Source of the DNA: Anaerolineales bacterium
GTDB taxonomy: Bacteria > Chloroflexota > Anaerolineae > Anaerolineales > JABWBV01
NCBI GenBank assembly: GCA_020634875.1
Contig: JACKAX010000035.1
Location: 1-34,363 of the forward strand
Length of the DNA stretch: 34,363 nt
Direction of reading: 5' to 3'
Numbering within the stretch: position 1 is the stretch's first letter; every line of letters begins with the position of its first letter. A model generated the notes under the pieces. That model was not told where the DNA came from. It did no database searches and saw only the letters and a program-made list of their open reading frames with translations. Made by a program: the position numbers and the translations under genes. Below are positions 1 through 6,819 of this stretch, piece after piece.

Positions 1-893
1 AAGATGCGCTCCGAGCGTTTGGCTTGACGGAAGATGACGATGGAGGCGGTGACGTTGACGAGTAACGAAATGAGGAAGAGCATGATGCCGACAAAAAACA
101 GAACGTGGTAGTGCGTGCTGCCCTGGGCGACTTCGCCCATTTCGGCGGCGATGGTGGCGGTCATCGTGCGGACGGGGGACAGGAACACGCCCAAACCGGT
201 GGGCAAAACGGGCGCGTTCCCCGCGACCATCATCACGGTCATCGTTTCGCCAATCGCGCGGCCCACGCCCAACATGACGGCGGTGAAAATCCCCGTCCGG
301 GCGGCGGGCACGGTGACGCGCCAGATGGTTTGCCATTCGGTTGCCCCAATCGCGAGGGCAGCGTCCCGATAAGATTTGGGCACGGCGTCGAGGGCATCTT
401 CGGCGACGGAGACGATGGTGGGAAGGGAGATGAAGCCCAGGAGCAGGGAGGCGGTGAGGGCGGAGAGGCCGGTGGGGAGATCGAGCATCCGGCGGAGGAG
501 AGGGGAAAGGGTGAGGATGCCCAAAAAGCCGAGCATGACGGAGGGCAGTCCGGCGAGCAGTTCGACGAGGGGTTTGAGAATTTCGCGCACCCAACGGGGG
601 GCAATCTCGGCAATGAAGATGGCGGTGCCAATGCCGAGGGGGAAGGCGACGAGCAACGCGCCAATGGTGACGACGATGGAGCCGCTAATCAACGGCAAAA
701 TGCCGAAGTAGTTTTCGATGGGATACCAGCGCACCGCGAACAGGTCGCGCAAGGGCACTTCTCCCAACGCGGGCAAGCCGGATTCGAGCAGAAAGTAGAG
801 GATCAGCAGGACAAAGACGATGGCGGAGTAGCCGGACGTTTTGATCAGCGTGGTGATGAGGCGTTCGCGGAAGGTGAGGGAGGAGGCGCGCAT
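1..893 (-). CDS. pstC: Phosphate ABC transporter permease PstC (3' end off the window)
   Basis: Inner-membrane permease subunit of the high-affinity phosphate importer PstSCAB. The minus strand is open from an ATG at 891-893 to the left edge, giving about 297 codons with no stop. It begins MRASSLTFRERLITTLIK. A hydrophobic first segment (about residues 18-35) is followed by a periplasmic loop and further membrane segments. The typical PstC stretch ELLAGLPSVMLGFLGIL is present, as is the permease cytoplasmic-loop region around DAALAIGATEWQTIWRVTVP and the family-typical GRAIGETMTVMMVAGN. It lies 34 bp downstream of pstS on the same strand, and pstA probably follows beyond the edge. No Shine-Dalgarno is visible; the ATG is preceded by eight C residues. 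Identification is confident; the C-terminus is unseen. Confidence 0.93.
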   Translation of the reverse strand, partial: MRASSLTFRERLITTLIKTSGYSAIVFVLLILYFLLESGLPALGEVPLRDLFAVRWYPIENYFGILPLISGSIVVTIGALLVAFPLGIGTAIFIAEIAPRWVREILKPLVELLAGLPSVMLGFLGILTLSPLLRRMLDLPTGLSALTASLLLGFISLPTIVSVAEDALDAVPKSYRDAALAIGATEWQTIWRVTVPAARTGIFTAVMLGVGRAIGETMTVMMVAGNAPVLPTGLGVFLSPVRTMTATIAAEMGEVAQGSTHYHVLFFVGIMLFLISLLVNVTASIVIFRQAKRSERI

Positions 894-903
894 GGGGGGG
901 GAA

Positions 904-939
904 ATGAGTAAATTTACTCGTTACTTATTACTCGTTACT
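904..939. repeat. Heptameric short tandem repeat (STRR) at the pstS-pstC junction
   Basis: Degenerate 7-bp units of the type GTAACGA / GTAATAA, read on the minus strand, with an internal palindrome GAGTAAATTTACTC. The repeat supplies the last three codons of pstS (Ser-Asn-Glu) and its stop at 928-930, and it ends 10 bp before the pstC ATG. Similar tracts occur at 4905, 14949, 20901 and 25269. Confidence 0.6.
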
Positions 940-1815
940 GATCGGGACAAAGCCAAGTTCTTCTACAATCGCCTGCGCTTCGGGGGTGAAGAGCCAGTCG
1001 AGGTACTCTTTGACGTGGCCGGTGGGTTCTCCGGCGGTGTACATGTAGAGGTCGCGGGCGATGGGGTATTGGCCACTGTTGACAGTGGCGGCGGAGGGGA
1101 GGATGTAAGGGGAGGTTTCGTCGGCGGCGACAGCGATCACTTTGAGGTCGGCGGTGACGTAGCCGAGGCCGTCGTAGCCGATGGCGTTGGGGTTATCGCG
1201 GACTTCGGCGCTGATCACTTCTGAGGAGGGGAGCAGGAGTGTGTCCATCGAGAAGAGGGTTTTGTTGTCTTTTTGGCCGAGGCGGAGGACTTCTTCGAGG
1301 AAGTAAACGTGTGTGCCGGAGTTGGTTTCGCGAGACAGGCGGACGATGGGGCGGTCTTCGCCGCCGACTTCGAGCCAGTTGGTGATTTTGCCGGAGTAGA
1401 TGTCGGAGATTTGCTGGAGGGTGAGTTCGTCCACGGGGTTTTCGGGGTTGACGATGACGGCGATGGCGTCGCGGGCGATGACGAATTCGATGGGTTCTGC
1501 CCCGTTGGCGCGGACGGCGTCCGCTTCTTCGGTTTTGATCTGGCGGGAGGCGTTGGCGATGTCTACGGTGCCGTTGACGAGCGCGGCTAGACCTGTGCCT
1601 GAGCCGCCCCCGGTGACGGAGATGCGGATGGCGGGGTTGACGGTTTGGTAGGCTTCGGCCCACGCGAGGGCCAGGTTAACGATGGTGTCGGAGCCTTTGT
1701 TTTCGATGTAGAGGGAGGAGGTGGGGGTGTCGGAGGAAGTTTCCGTCTGGGAGGCGCAACCCGCGGAAAGGAGAAGGAGAAGGATGATGGGCAGAATCAG
1801 GCGGAAGGATTTCAT
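928..1815 (-). CDS. pstS: Phosphate-binding lipoprotein PstS
   Basis: Extracytoplasmic phosphate-binding component of the Pst importer, 295 aa. Residues 1-20 form a lipoprotein signal peptide with lipobox SAGC and the lipidated Cys at 20. A short Ser/Thr-rich linker leads into the PBP-like domain. Family landmarks are GSDTIVNLALAWAEAY, the phosphate-contact loop VTGGGSGTG, DIANASRQI, and RETNSGTHVYFLE in the second lobe. The C-terminal region HVKEYLDWLFTPEAQAIVEELGFVPI is typical of PstS. Its last codons and stop lie inside a heptameric repeat, so the terminal Ser-Asn-Glu may come from the repeat. A TATAAT -10 element lies 8 bp upstream of the ATG and a Pho-box-like direct repeat about 50 bp upstream. 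It is cotranscribed with pstC. Confidence 0.96.
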   Translation of the reverse strand: MKSFRLILPIILLLLLSAGCASQTETSSDTPTSSLYIENKGSDTIVNLALAWAEAYQTVNPAIRISVTGGGSGTGLAALVNGTVDIANASRQIKTEEADAVRANGAEPIEFVIARDAIAVIVNPENPVDELTLQQISDIYSGKITNWLEVGGEDRPIVRLSRETNSGTHVYFLEEVLRLGQKDNKTLFSMDTLLLPSSEVISAEVRDNPNAIGYDGLGYVTADLKVIAVAADETSPYILPSAATVNSGQYPIARDLYMYTAGEPTGHVKEYLDWLFTPEAQAIVEELGFVPISNE

Positions 1816-1823
1816 CGTTTGCG

Positions 1824-1829
1824 ATTATA
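1824..1829 (-). promoter_or_regulatory. Consensus -10 element of pstS
   Basis: TATAAT on the minus strand, only 8 bp from the pstS ATG, so the predicted transcript is nearly leaderless. The -35 position (about 1847-1852) is poor, as expected for an activator-dependent promoter. Confidence 0.5.
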
Positions 1830-1867
1830 TTCACGAACGGGATTTGTGGGCTTTTGACCGTTTCCCC

Positions 1868-1896
1868 TTAACAAGATGTTAACAAGGCATTACGTG
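1868..1896 (-). promoter_or_regulatory. Pho-box-like 11-bp direct repeats between pstS and pstB
   Basis: Read on the minus strand, TTGTTAA occurs twice (1885-1879 and 1874-1868) separated by 4 bp, an exact 11-bp period. A weaker third unit, CACGTAA, sits one period upstream (1896-1890). Read on the plus strand the same bases are TTAACA-N5-TTAACA. Eleven-bp heptamer periodicity is the known layout of PhoB/PhoP binding sites. The position between divergent pst genes supports a regulatory role for both. Binding by a PhoB-like regulator is inferred. Confidence 0.6.
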
Positions 1897-1934
1897 TGAT
1901 TCGGAGGGATGAATGTACAATGCAGGAAATTTAA

Positions 1935-1995
1935 ACACAAAGGGCACAAAGGCACATGAAGGGAAAACCTTTGTGAACCTTTGTGGCCTTTGTGG
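1935..1995. repeat. Inverted array of ACAAAGG units in the pstB leader
   Basis: The left half (1935-1962) has three 9-10 bp units of the type CACAAAGG or CATGAAGG. The right half (1968-1995) has three inverse units, CCTTTGTG. The transcript could form a long hairpin ending 12 nt before the pstB ATG. Tandem units of the same general form (CACGAA-type) recur at 5138 and 13561. Confidence 0.6.
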
Positions 1996-2007
1996 TGAAG
2001 TTGATCT

Positions 2008-2784
2008 ATGAAAAAGACGAAAAAACACGCCCCTATTATTGATGTCAAAGATTTGAATTTTTATTATGGCGCGACGCGCGCGCTGAGTGGGATTAATATG
2101 ACGATCCGTGCCCAGCGAGTGACGGCGTTGATTGGTCCGTCAGGGTGTGGGAAGTCTACGTTTTTGCGTTGCCTGAACCGGATGAACGATACGATTGCGG
2201 GGACGCGGGTGGAAGGGCAGATTTTGATCAGTGGGGAGGATATTTATGCGCCGGAAGCGGACCGGGCGTACTTGCGCCAGCGCGTGGGGATGGTATTCCA
2301 AAAACCGAATCCGTTTCCGCAGTCGGTGTACGATAATGTGGCGTTTGGGCCGCGCGTGTTGGGGATGACGAAGAACCGGTTTGAGTTGGATGATATGGTC
2401 GAGGCGAGTTTGCGGCAGGCGGCGTTGTGGGATCAGGTGAAGGATAAATTGAGGGGGGATGCGTTGAGCCTGTCACTTGGGGAGCAGCAGCGGTTGTGCA
2501 TTGCCCGCGTGGTGGCGGTTAAGCCGGAGGTGATTTTGATGGACGAACCGGCTTCCGCACTCGATCCGATTGCGACGGGGAAGATCGAGGAGCTGATTGC
2601 CGAACTCAAGAAGGAGTACACAATTGTGATCGTGACGCACAATATGCAGCAGGCGGCACGGGTGTCGCAGGATACCGGCTTTTTCTGGCTGGGGGAGTTG
2701 ATCGAGTTTGGGCGGACGAAGAAGTTGTTTACAAATCCGAAGATGGAGTTGACGGAGAGTTATATTACGGGGAGGATGGGGTAA
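2008..2784 (+). CDS. pstB: Phosphate ABC transporter ATPase PstB
   Basis: Cytoplasmic ATPase that drives phosphate import through PstCA, 258 aa, close to the family's usual 250-260. Walker A is GPSGCGKS (43-50) with Thr51, the Q-loop is Gln98 in VFQKPNPFP, Walker B ends at ILMDE (176-180) and the switch His is 211 in THNMQQ. The ABC signature reads LSLGEQ (155-160) instead of the common LSGGQ, so Gly-to-Leu and Gln-to-Glu changes are present beside a normal QRLCIAR. The gene is transcribed away from pstSC, which is unusual because pstB normally follows pstA. Its 3' end overlaps the convergent acyl-CoA synthetase gene by 20 bp. No strong Shine-Dalgarno is seen. Confidence 0.95.
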   Translation: MKKTKKHAPIIDVKDLNFYYGATRALSGINMTIRAQRVTALIGPSGCGKSTFLRCLNRMNDTIAGTRVEGQILISGEDIYAPEADRAYLRQRVGMVFQKPNPFPQSVYDNVAFGPRVLGMTKNRFELDDMVEASLRQAALWDQVKDKLRGDALSLSLGEQQRLCIARVVAVKPEVILMDEPASALDPIATGKIEELIAELKKEYTIVIVTHNMQQAARVSQDTGFFWLGELIEFGRTKKLFTNPKMELTESYITGRMG

Positions 2785-4876
2785 ATTTTATCCTCACATC
2801 CAACGCCACCGCCCCTTCCTTCAACACCCTTAACGGATTAATCTCCATCTCCGCCAACTGGGGGAAGTCCGCGGCTAACTGACCCAGGTGGGTGAGCACA
2901 TCCATGACCGCTTCCCGGTCCGCGGGGGGGAGATTGCGGAACCCGCGCAGTTTGCGGCCTGCCCAGGTTTTTTCGAGCATTTCTTCGAGTTCGCTACGCG
3001 TGGCGGGGGCCAGCGCAAATGCCACATCCTTCAACCCCTCTACTTCCACCCCCCCTGATCCAAACATCACCAACGGCCCGAACTGAGCATCCCGCACCGT
3101 GCCGGTGATCACCTCTTGCCCCGAGGATACCATCCGCTGAAGATGTACCCCTTCGATCAACGCGTCTGCTTTCGTGCGTTTCGCGGCCTCGATCACCGTA
3201 GCGAATCCCCGCCGCACGGATTCCTGATCCCGTACATCCAACAGCACCCCACCCACGTCCGATTTATGGGGAATGTCCGGGGACGCGACTTTGAGTACCA
3301 CGGGGAAGCCCATCCGGGTCGCGATTTCGACCGCTTCGTCGGCGTCCCGCGCGAGTTCCATGCCCAGGGTGGGGATACCGTAGGCTTCTAGTAATTGCAG
3401 GGTGATTTCATGGGGTAGAAAGTCGGCAAAGCCTTCGGGCAGTGTACTGAGTGCGGCGGCCACTTTGTCCGGGGACACGTCTGCCCGGTGGAGGGGGGCT
3501 TCGACTTCGCGGGCGAGGGTTTCGGCGCGGCGGGTAAGGATGTTGAGGGCACCGGCGGCCCGTTCGGGGAAGCGGTATTCGGGGATGTGGGCGGCGCGGA
3601 AGTATTCCACCGCTTCTTGAATCATCCGTTCGCCCATCACGGCGACGACAACGGGTTTTTTGGCACTTTGGATGATCGGGATCATGGCGCGGGCGACGCC
3701 CCCGGCGGTGTAGGCGGGCGGAGGGGGGAGGATGACCATGACGCTGTCCACGTTTGGGTCGTCGAGGAGGGCGCGGAGGGAGCGGGCGTAATGTTCGGGG
3801 GAGGCGGACGCCAGCATGTCTACCGGGTTGCGGAAACTAGCGGCGGAGGGGAGAAACGTTTGCAGCGTGGCGACCGTGGGAGGGGTGAGGAGGGCGAGTT
3901 CCAAGCCATGCATTTCTAGTGCGTCGGCGGCGGTCACCCCTGGTCCGCCTGCGTTCGTCAGGACGGCGACGCGGGGGCCTTTGGGGGGCGGACACCACGC
4001 GAGGGCACGTGCCCAGTCGAACATCTCTTCGCTCGTCTCCGCGCGGATGACCCCAGCCCGGCGGAAGGCGGCATTGTAGGCGGTTTCTTGCCCCGCCAGT
4101 GCGCCGGTGTGCGAGGCGACGGCTTGCTGCCCGCTTTTGAACCGCCCCACTTTGAGGGCGATAACGGGTTTTTGGCGGGTCACTTTGCTGGCTTCCTGGA
4201 CGAACCGCTGCCCGTCGCTCACGCCTTCGAGGTAGAGGGTGAGGACGTGGGTGTACGGATCGTCGGCGACGGGGGCGAGGACGTCGGTTTCGGTGACATC
4301 GGCCTGGTTGCCGAGGCTGACGAGCCGGGAGAGGCCAAAGCCCTGGCCGCGTGCCCAGTCAATGACGGCCGCGCAGATCGCGCCGGAGTGGGAGATGAAG
4401 GCGACATCGCCGGGGGTGGGGCCGGGGGGCGGGAGGAAGGTGGTGTCGAGGGGCACGTGGGTGTCGAGCAGGCCGACGCAGTTGGGGCCGATGAGGCGGA
4501 TGTCGTGTTCGCGGGCGACGCGGATGGTTTCGTCTTCGAGGGCGGCACCTTCCGGGCCGGTTTCGCGGAAGCCGCCTGAGGCGAGGATGACGGCGCGGAT
4601 GCCGCGCTGCCCACATTCGGCGAGGGCGTGGGGGATGGCGGGGGCGGGAATGAGGAGGACGGCGAGGTCTACGGGGTCGGGGACTTCGGCGAGGGTGGGG
4701 TAGAGGGGCCGTTCGAGGAGGGTTCCGCCGGAGGGGTTGACGAAGTGGACCGCGCCAGGGTAGCCGCTTTGGAGGAGGTTGTTGGCCAGGGTGAAGCCGA
4801 GTTTGGTGGGGTTGGACGACGCGCCGACGATGGCGACGCCGGTGGGGGTGAAGAAGGGGGTGAGGGAGGAGGGCAT
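2765..4876 (-). CDS. ADP-forming acetate/acyl-CoA synthetase, fused alpha-beta
   Basis: Cytosolic enzyme interconverting acyl-CoA + ADP + Pi and acid + CoA + ATP; this family often makes ATP during fermentation of sugars or amino acids. The 703 aa comprise an N-terminal CoA-binding Rossmann domain ([14 protein letters not shown] at 14-27), a succinyl-CoA-ligase-like domain, and a C-terminal ATP-grasp domain from about residue 480. The phospho-histidine motif is SHTGALAG, with His256 where archaeal ACD alpha subunits carry the phosphorylated His. A second motif is ISHSGA at 161-166. The ATP-grasp part shows [13 protein letters not shown] and [13 protein letters not shown]. Length and order fit the single-chain type. 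The acyl substrate cannot be told. Upstream lie a heptamer repeat and a REP-like pair; no Shine-Dalgarno is seen. Its 3' end overlaps pstB. Confidence 0.92.
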   Translation of the reverse strand: MPSSLTPFFTPTGVAIVGASSNPTKLGFTLANNLLQSGYPGAVHFVNPSGGTLLERPLYPTLAEVPDPVDLAVLLIPAPAIPHALAECGQRGIRAVILASGGFRETGPEGAALEDETIRVAREHDIRLIGPNCVGLLDTHVPLDTTFLPPPGPTPGDVAFISHSGAICAAVIDWARGQGFGLSRLVSLGNQADVTETDVLAPVADDPYTHVLTLYLEGVSDGQRFVQEASKVTRQKPVIALKVGRFKSGQQAVASHTGALAGQETAYNAAFRRAGVIRAETSEEMFDWARALAWCPPPKGPRVAVLTNAGGPGVTAADALEMHGLELALLTPPTVATLQTFLPSAASFRNPVDMLASASPEHYARSLRALLDDPNVDSVMVILPPPPAYTAGGVARAMIPIIQSAKKPVVVAVMGERMIQEAVEYFRAAHIPEYRFPERAAGALNILTRRAETLAREVEAPLHRADVSPDKVAAALSTLPEGFADFLPHEITLQLLEAYGIPTLGMELARDADEAVEIATRMGFPVVLKVASPDIPHKSDVGGVLLDVRDQESVRRGFATVIEAAKRTKADALIEGVHLQRMVSSGQEVITGTVRDAQFGPLVMFGSGGVEVEGLKDVAFALAPATRSELEEMLEKTWAGRKLRGFRNLPPADREAVMDVLTHLGQLAADFPQLAEMEINPLRVLKEGAVALDVRIKFTPSSP

Positions 4877-4904
4877 CGGGTGTGGGGGAGTAGAGGCGTG
4901 GGGG

Positions 4905-4930
4905 AGTGATAAAGTGATGAGTAATGAGTA
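4905..4930. repeat. STRR heptamer tract upstream of the acyl-CoA synthetase gene
   Basis: Units of the type GTGATAA, GTGATGA and GTAATGA, immediately followed by a REP-like element at 4931. It lies 29 bp upstream of the minus-strand ATG at 4876. Confidence 0.6.
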
Positions 4931-4999
4931 GCACCCTGAGCGGAGCGGGGAATGACTTAAATGCTGAAGTTATCTTTGTCCAGCGAAGTCGAAGGGTGC
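4931..4999. repeat. REP-like inverted pair, copy 1 (69 bp)
   Basis: Left arm GCACCCTGAGCGGAGCGG and right arm ending AGTCGAAGGGTGC. The outermost 7 bp (GCACCCT / AGGGTGC) are fully complementary. Related copies lie at 17295, 20932, 21021, 25316 and 25420. The rest of 4877-5178 shows no gene. Confidence 0.7.
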
Positions 5000-5137
5000 G
5001 GGGGGGACTATGGCGTTTATTATACGGAGGAATGCAGGGTTTGGGGGAACGAAGAACACACGAGTGACACGCCAGTGACACAAGTCCGGGCTGTGCGGAG
5101 GGGCCGGGTTGGCGTTATGATTGGGGTACATTTTTCG

Positions 5138-5164
5138 ACACGAATTTCACGAATTGAACGGATT
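5138..5164. repeat. Three tandem 9-bp units (ACGAATT type)
   Basis: ACACGAATT, TCACGAATT and GAACGGATT follow each other without gaps, just upstream of the lipoprotein gene at 5179. Same general design as the units at 1935 and 13561. Confidence 0.55.
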
Positions 5165-5178
5165 TTAAGAAGGTTAAT

Positions 5179-6816
5179 ATGCGATGTTCTCCTTTCTCCC
5201 CTTCACCTTATCTCCTTTTCACCTTTTCTCTTTTGCTTCTGCTCGCGGCTTGTACAGCGCCCAGCCCGGAACTTTCGCCCACAATCACACAGATGCAAAT
5301 GCTCGCACCTACGTTGACTCAGACGCCCGCGCCTACCCTTTCGCCGACGCTTGTTGTTACTGCCACTTCTGCACCAACGATTGCACCAACAAAAACGCAG
5401 ATTCCGCCGACAGAAACTGCGCCTCTTGCATCAGCGAATTGGTACATCAAACCTATCAATATTGCTGATTGGCCAGCCCCGGAAGATATTCTAAAGGTTT
5501 TTTGGAAAAGTCAGACCCAAATTTCTGTTGTACTCAATTACCCTGCAACAGAGCTTGCCTTTGAATTAAGCAATGAAGAAACAAACCAAATATTAGCGCC
5601 AACACCAACTCCACGAAACTTTGATCTAAATTATTCGCCGATGGGAAATTATTGGCTCGATTGTAGCGGCGAAACAATTCGGTTATTTCGTACTCCTGGT
5701 GAGCTTGTTGGAGAATTTGACAATGGAAGCTATGTTTGTTACCTGGCTGATTGGAAAGAAGATGAGACGGCTGTGGCTTTTAACTCGACAAAGGATGGCT
5801 TGATATATATTTGGTCAACCAATGGAAAGCCTCCCTATTCAGTGGGGCAAGGCGGAATGGAGGCATCAGTTGAATGGTCTCCTGACCAAACAAAAATATT
5901 GGTAGTAGGTTTGCCTTTTTACATGCCAACTTTCAATATTGCTTATGTTGATGCAAGGCCTATGTTTATTTCAGGAACTGAAGTGGATATGAATCCAGAT
6001 TCAGAGCGTCCATCTATCCATTGGATAACAAATGAGGTAGTGGTAAACGATGCCCCTTCAACCTTTTACCCTTGCACCCAATTAAGCTATTACAAAATAA
6101 CTGGAGAATTTCTCACAGAGTGGTCTGGGTGTGACCCTACACAACGCCCTGTTTTATCACCTAATAAACATTGGCTCATGATTAGTAAAACTAACGTGGA
6201 AAATAATCCGGCCTCTGCTTACTTTGCCCTTTACGATTTGCAAAATTTCAACGAGTTTGCCCTTTCCGAAACGACGACGCTTACGGATTTACTAGGTTGG
6301 AACTCCGATAGCACTCGCTTCTACCTCCTCTCCCGTCCCCTCGACGCCACCACTTCCCCTGACTCTACCCTCCCCTCCGGCCTCCTCGCCCTCGACCCGA
6401 ACACCCGCCAGTTCACCCAACTCATCCCCGGTGCGCTGTACGCCACCCTTAACCCGCAACAAACCCACGCGTTTACCCTCCTCCCCGAAAACGGACACCT
6501 GACCGCTGCCCTCTACACCCTCTCCGGCGACCCCCTCGCCCCCTTCCAACCCGTCACCGAGAACATTCCCTACCTCACCCCCGGCGAAGGCCTCCCCATC
6601 CCTGCCGCATGGTCGAACGATGGGACGCAAATTGTCTTTTCGGATGTGTGGGGTGGTCTGTGGTTGGCGGATACGTCGGGAACGCTTACCCAACTCGCGG
6701 AAAATCTCGGTTTTGACGCGGATTATCCTCGCCAGCCGAAGTTTTCTTGGTCGCCGGATGATTCGCACTTGCTGATCACGTTTGAGGAGCGGGCGTGGGT
6801 GGTGACGGTGCCGTAG
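5179..6816 (+). CDS. Lipoprotein with Thr/Pro-rich linker and TolB-like beta-propeller
   Basis: 545 aa. The lipoprotein signal peptide ends in lipobox LAAC with Cys25. A low-complexity Thr/Pro linker (about 26-80) is followed by repeated propeller blades with motifs such as VEWSPDQTKILVVG, AAWSNDGTQIVFSDVWG and FSWSPDDSHLLITFEE, of the PD40/WD40-like TolB type. These repeats usually mediate binding, not catalysis; the ligand is unknown. It should be anchored outside the cytoplasmic membrane. An AAGAAGG Shine-Dalgarno lies 5 bp before the ATG. By eye the third codon position is AT-rich up to about 6285 and then becomes strongly C-rich up to about 6610, an internal mosaic. It converges on the GH78 gene with only 3 bp between stops and no terminator. 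Architecture resembles the lipoprotein at 32166-33668. Confidence 0.8.
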   Translation: MRCSPFSPSPYLLFTFSLLLLLAACTAPSPELSPTITQMQMLAPTLTQTPAPTLSPTLVVTATSAPTIAPTKTQIPPTETAPLASANWYIKPINIADWPAPEDILKVFWKSQTQISVVLNYPATELAFELSNEETNQILAPTPTPRNFDLNYSPMGNYWLDCSGETIRLFRTPGELVGEFDNGSYVCYLADWKEDETAVAFNSTKDGLIYIWSTNGKPPYSVGQGGMEASVEWSPDQTKILVVGLPFYMPTFNIAYVDARPMFISGTEVDMNPDSERPSIHWITNEVVVNDAPSTFYPCTQLSYYKITGEFLTEWSGCDPTQRPVLSPNKHWLMISKTNVENNPASAYFALYDLQNFNEFALSETTTLTDLLGWNSDSTRFYLLSRPLDATTSPDSTLPSGLLALDPNTRQFTQLIPGALYATLNPQQTHAFTLLPENGHLTAALYTLSGDPLAPFQPVTENIPYLTPGEGLPIPAAWSNDGTQIVFSDVWGGLWLADTSGTLTQLAENLGFDADYPRQPKFSWSPDDSHLLITFEERAWVVTVP

Positions 6817-6819
6817 GTA

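Noticed and set aside
105..911. Long open frames on the plus strand opposite pstC and pstS
   Set aside because: Low-complexity Gly/Asp-rich translations with no family features; they mirror the strong codon bias of the minus-strand genes.
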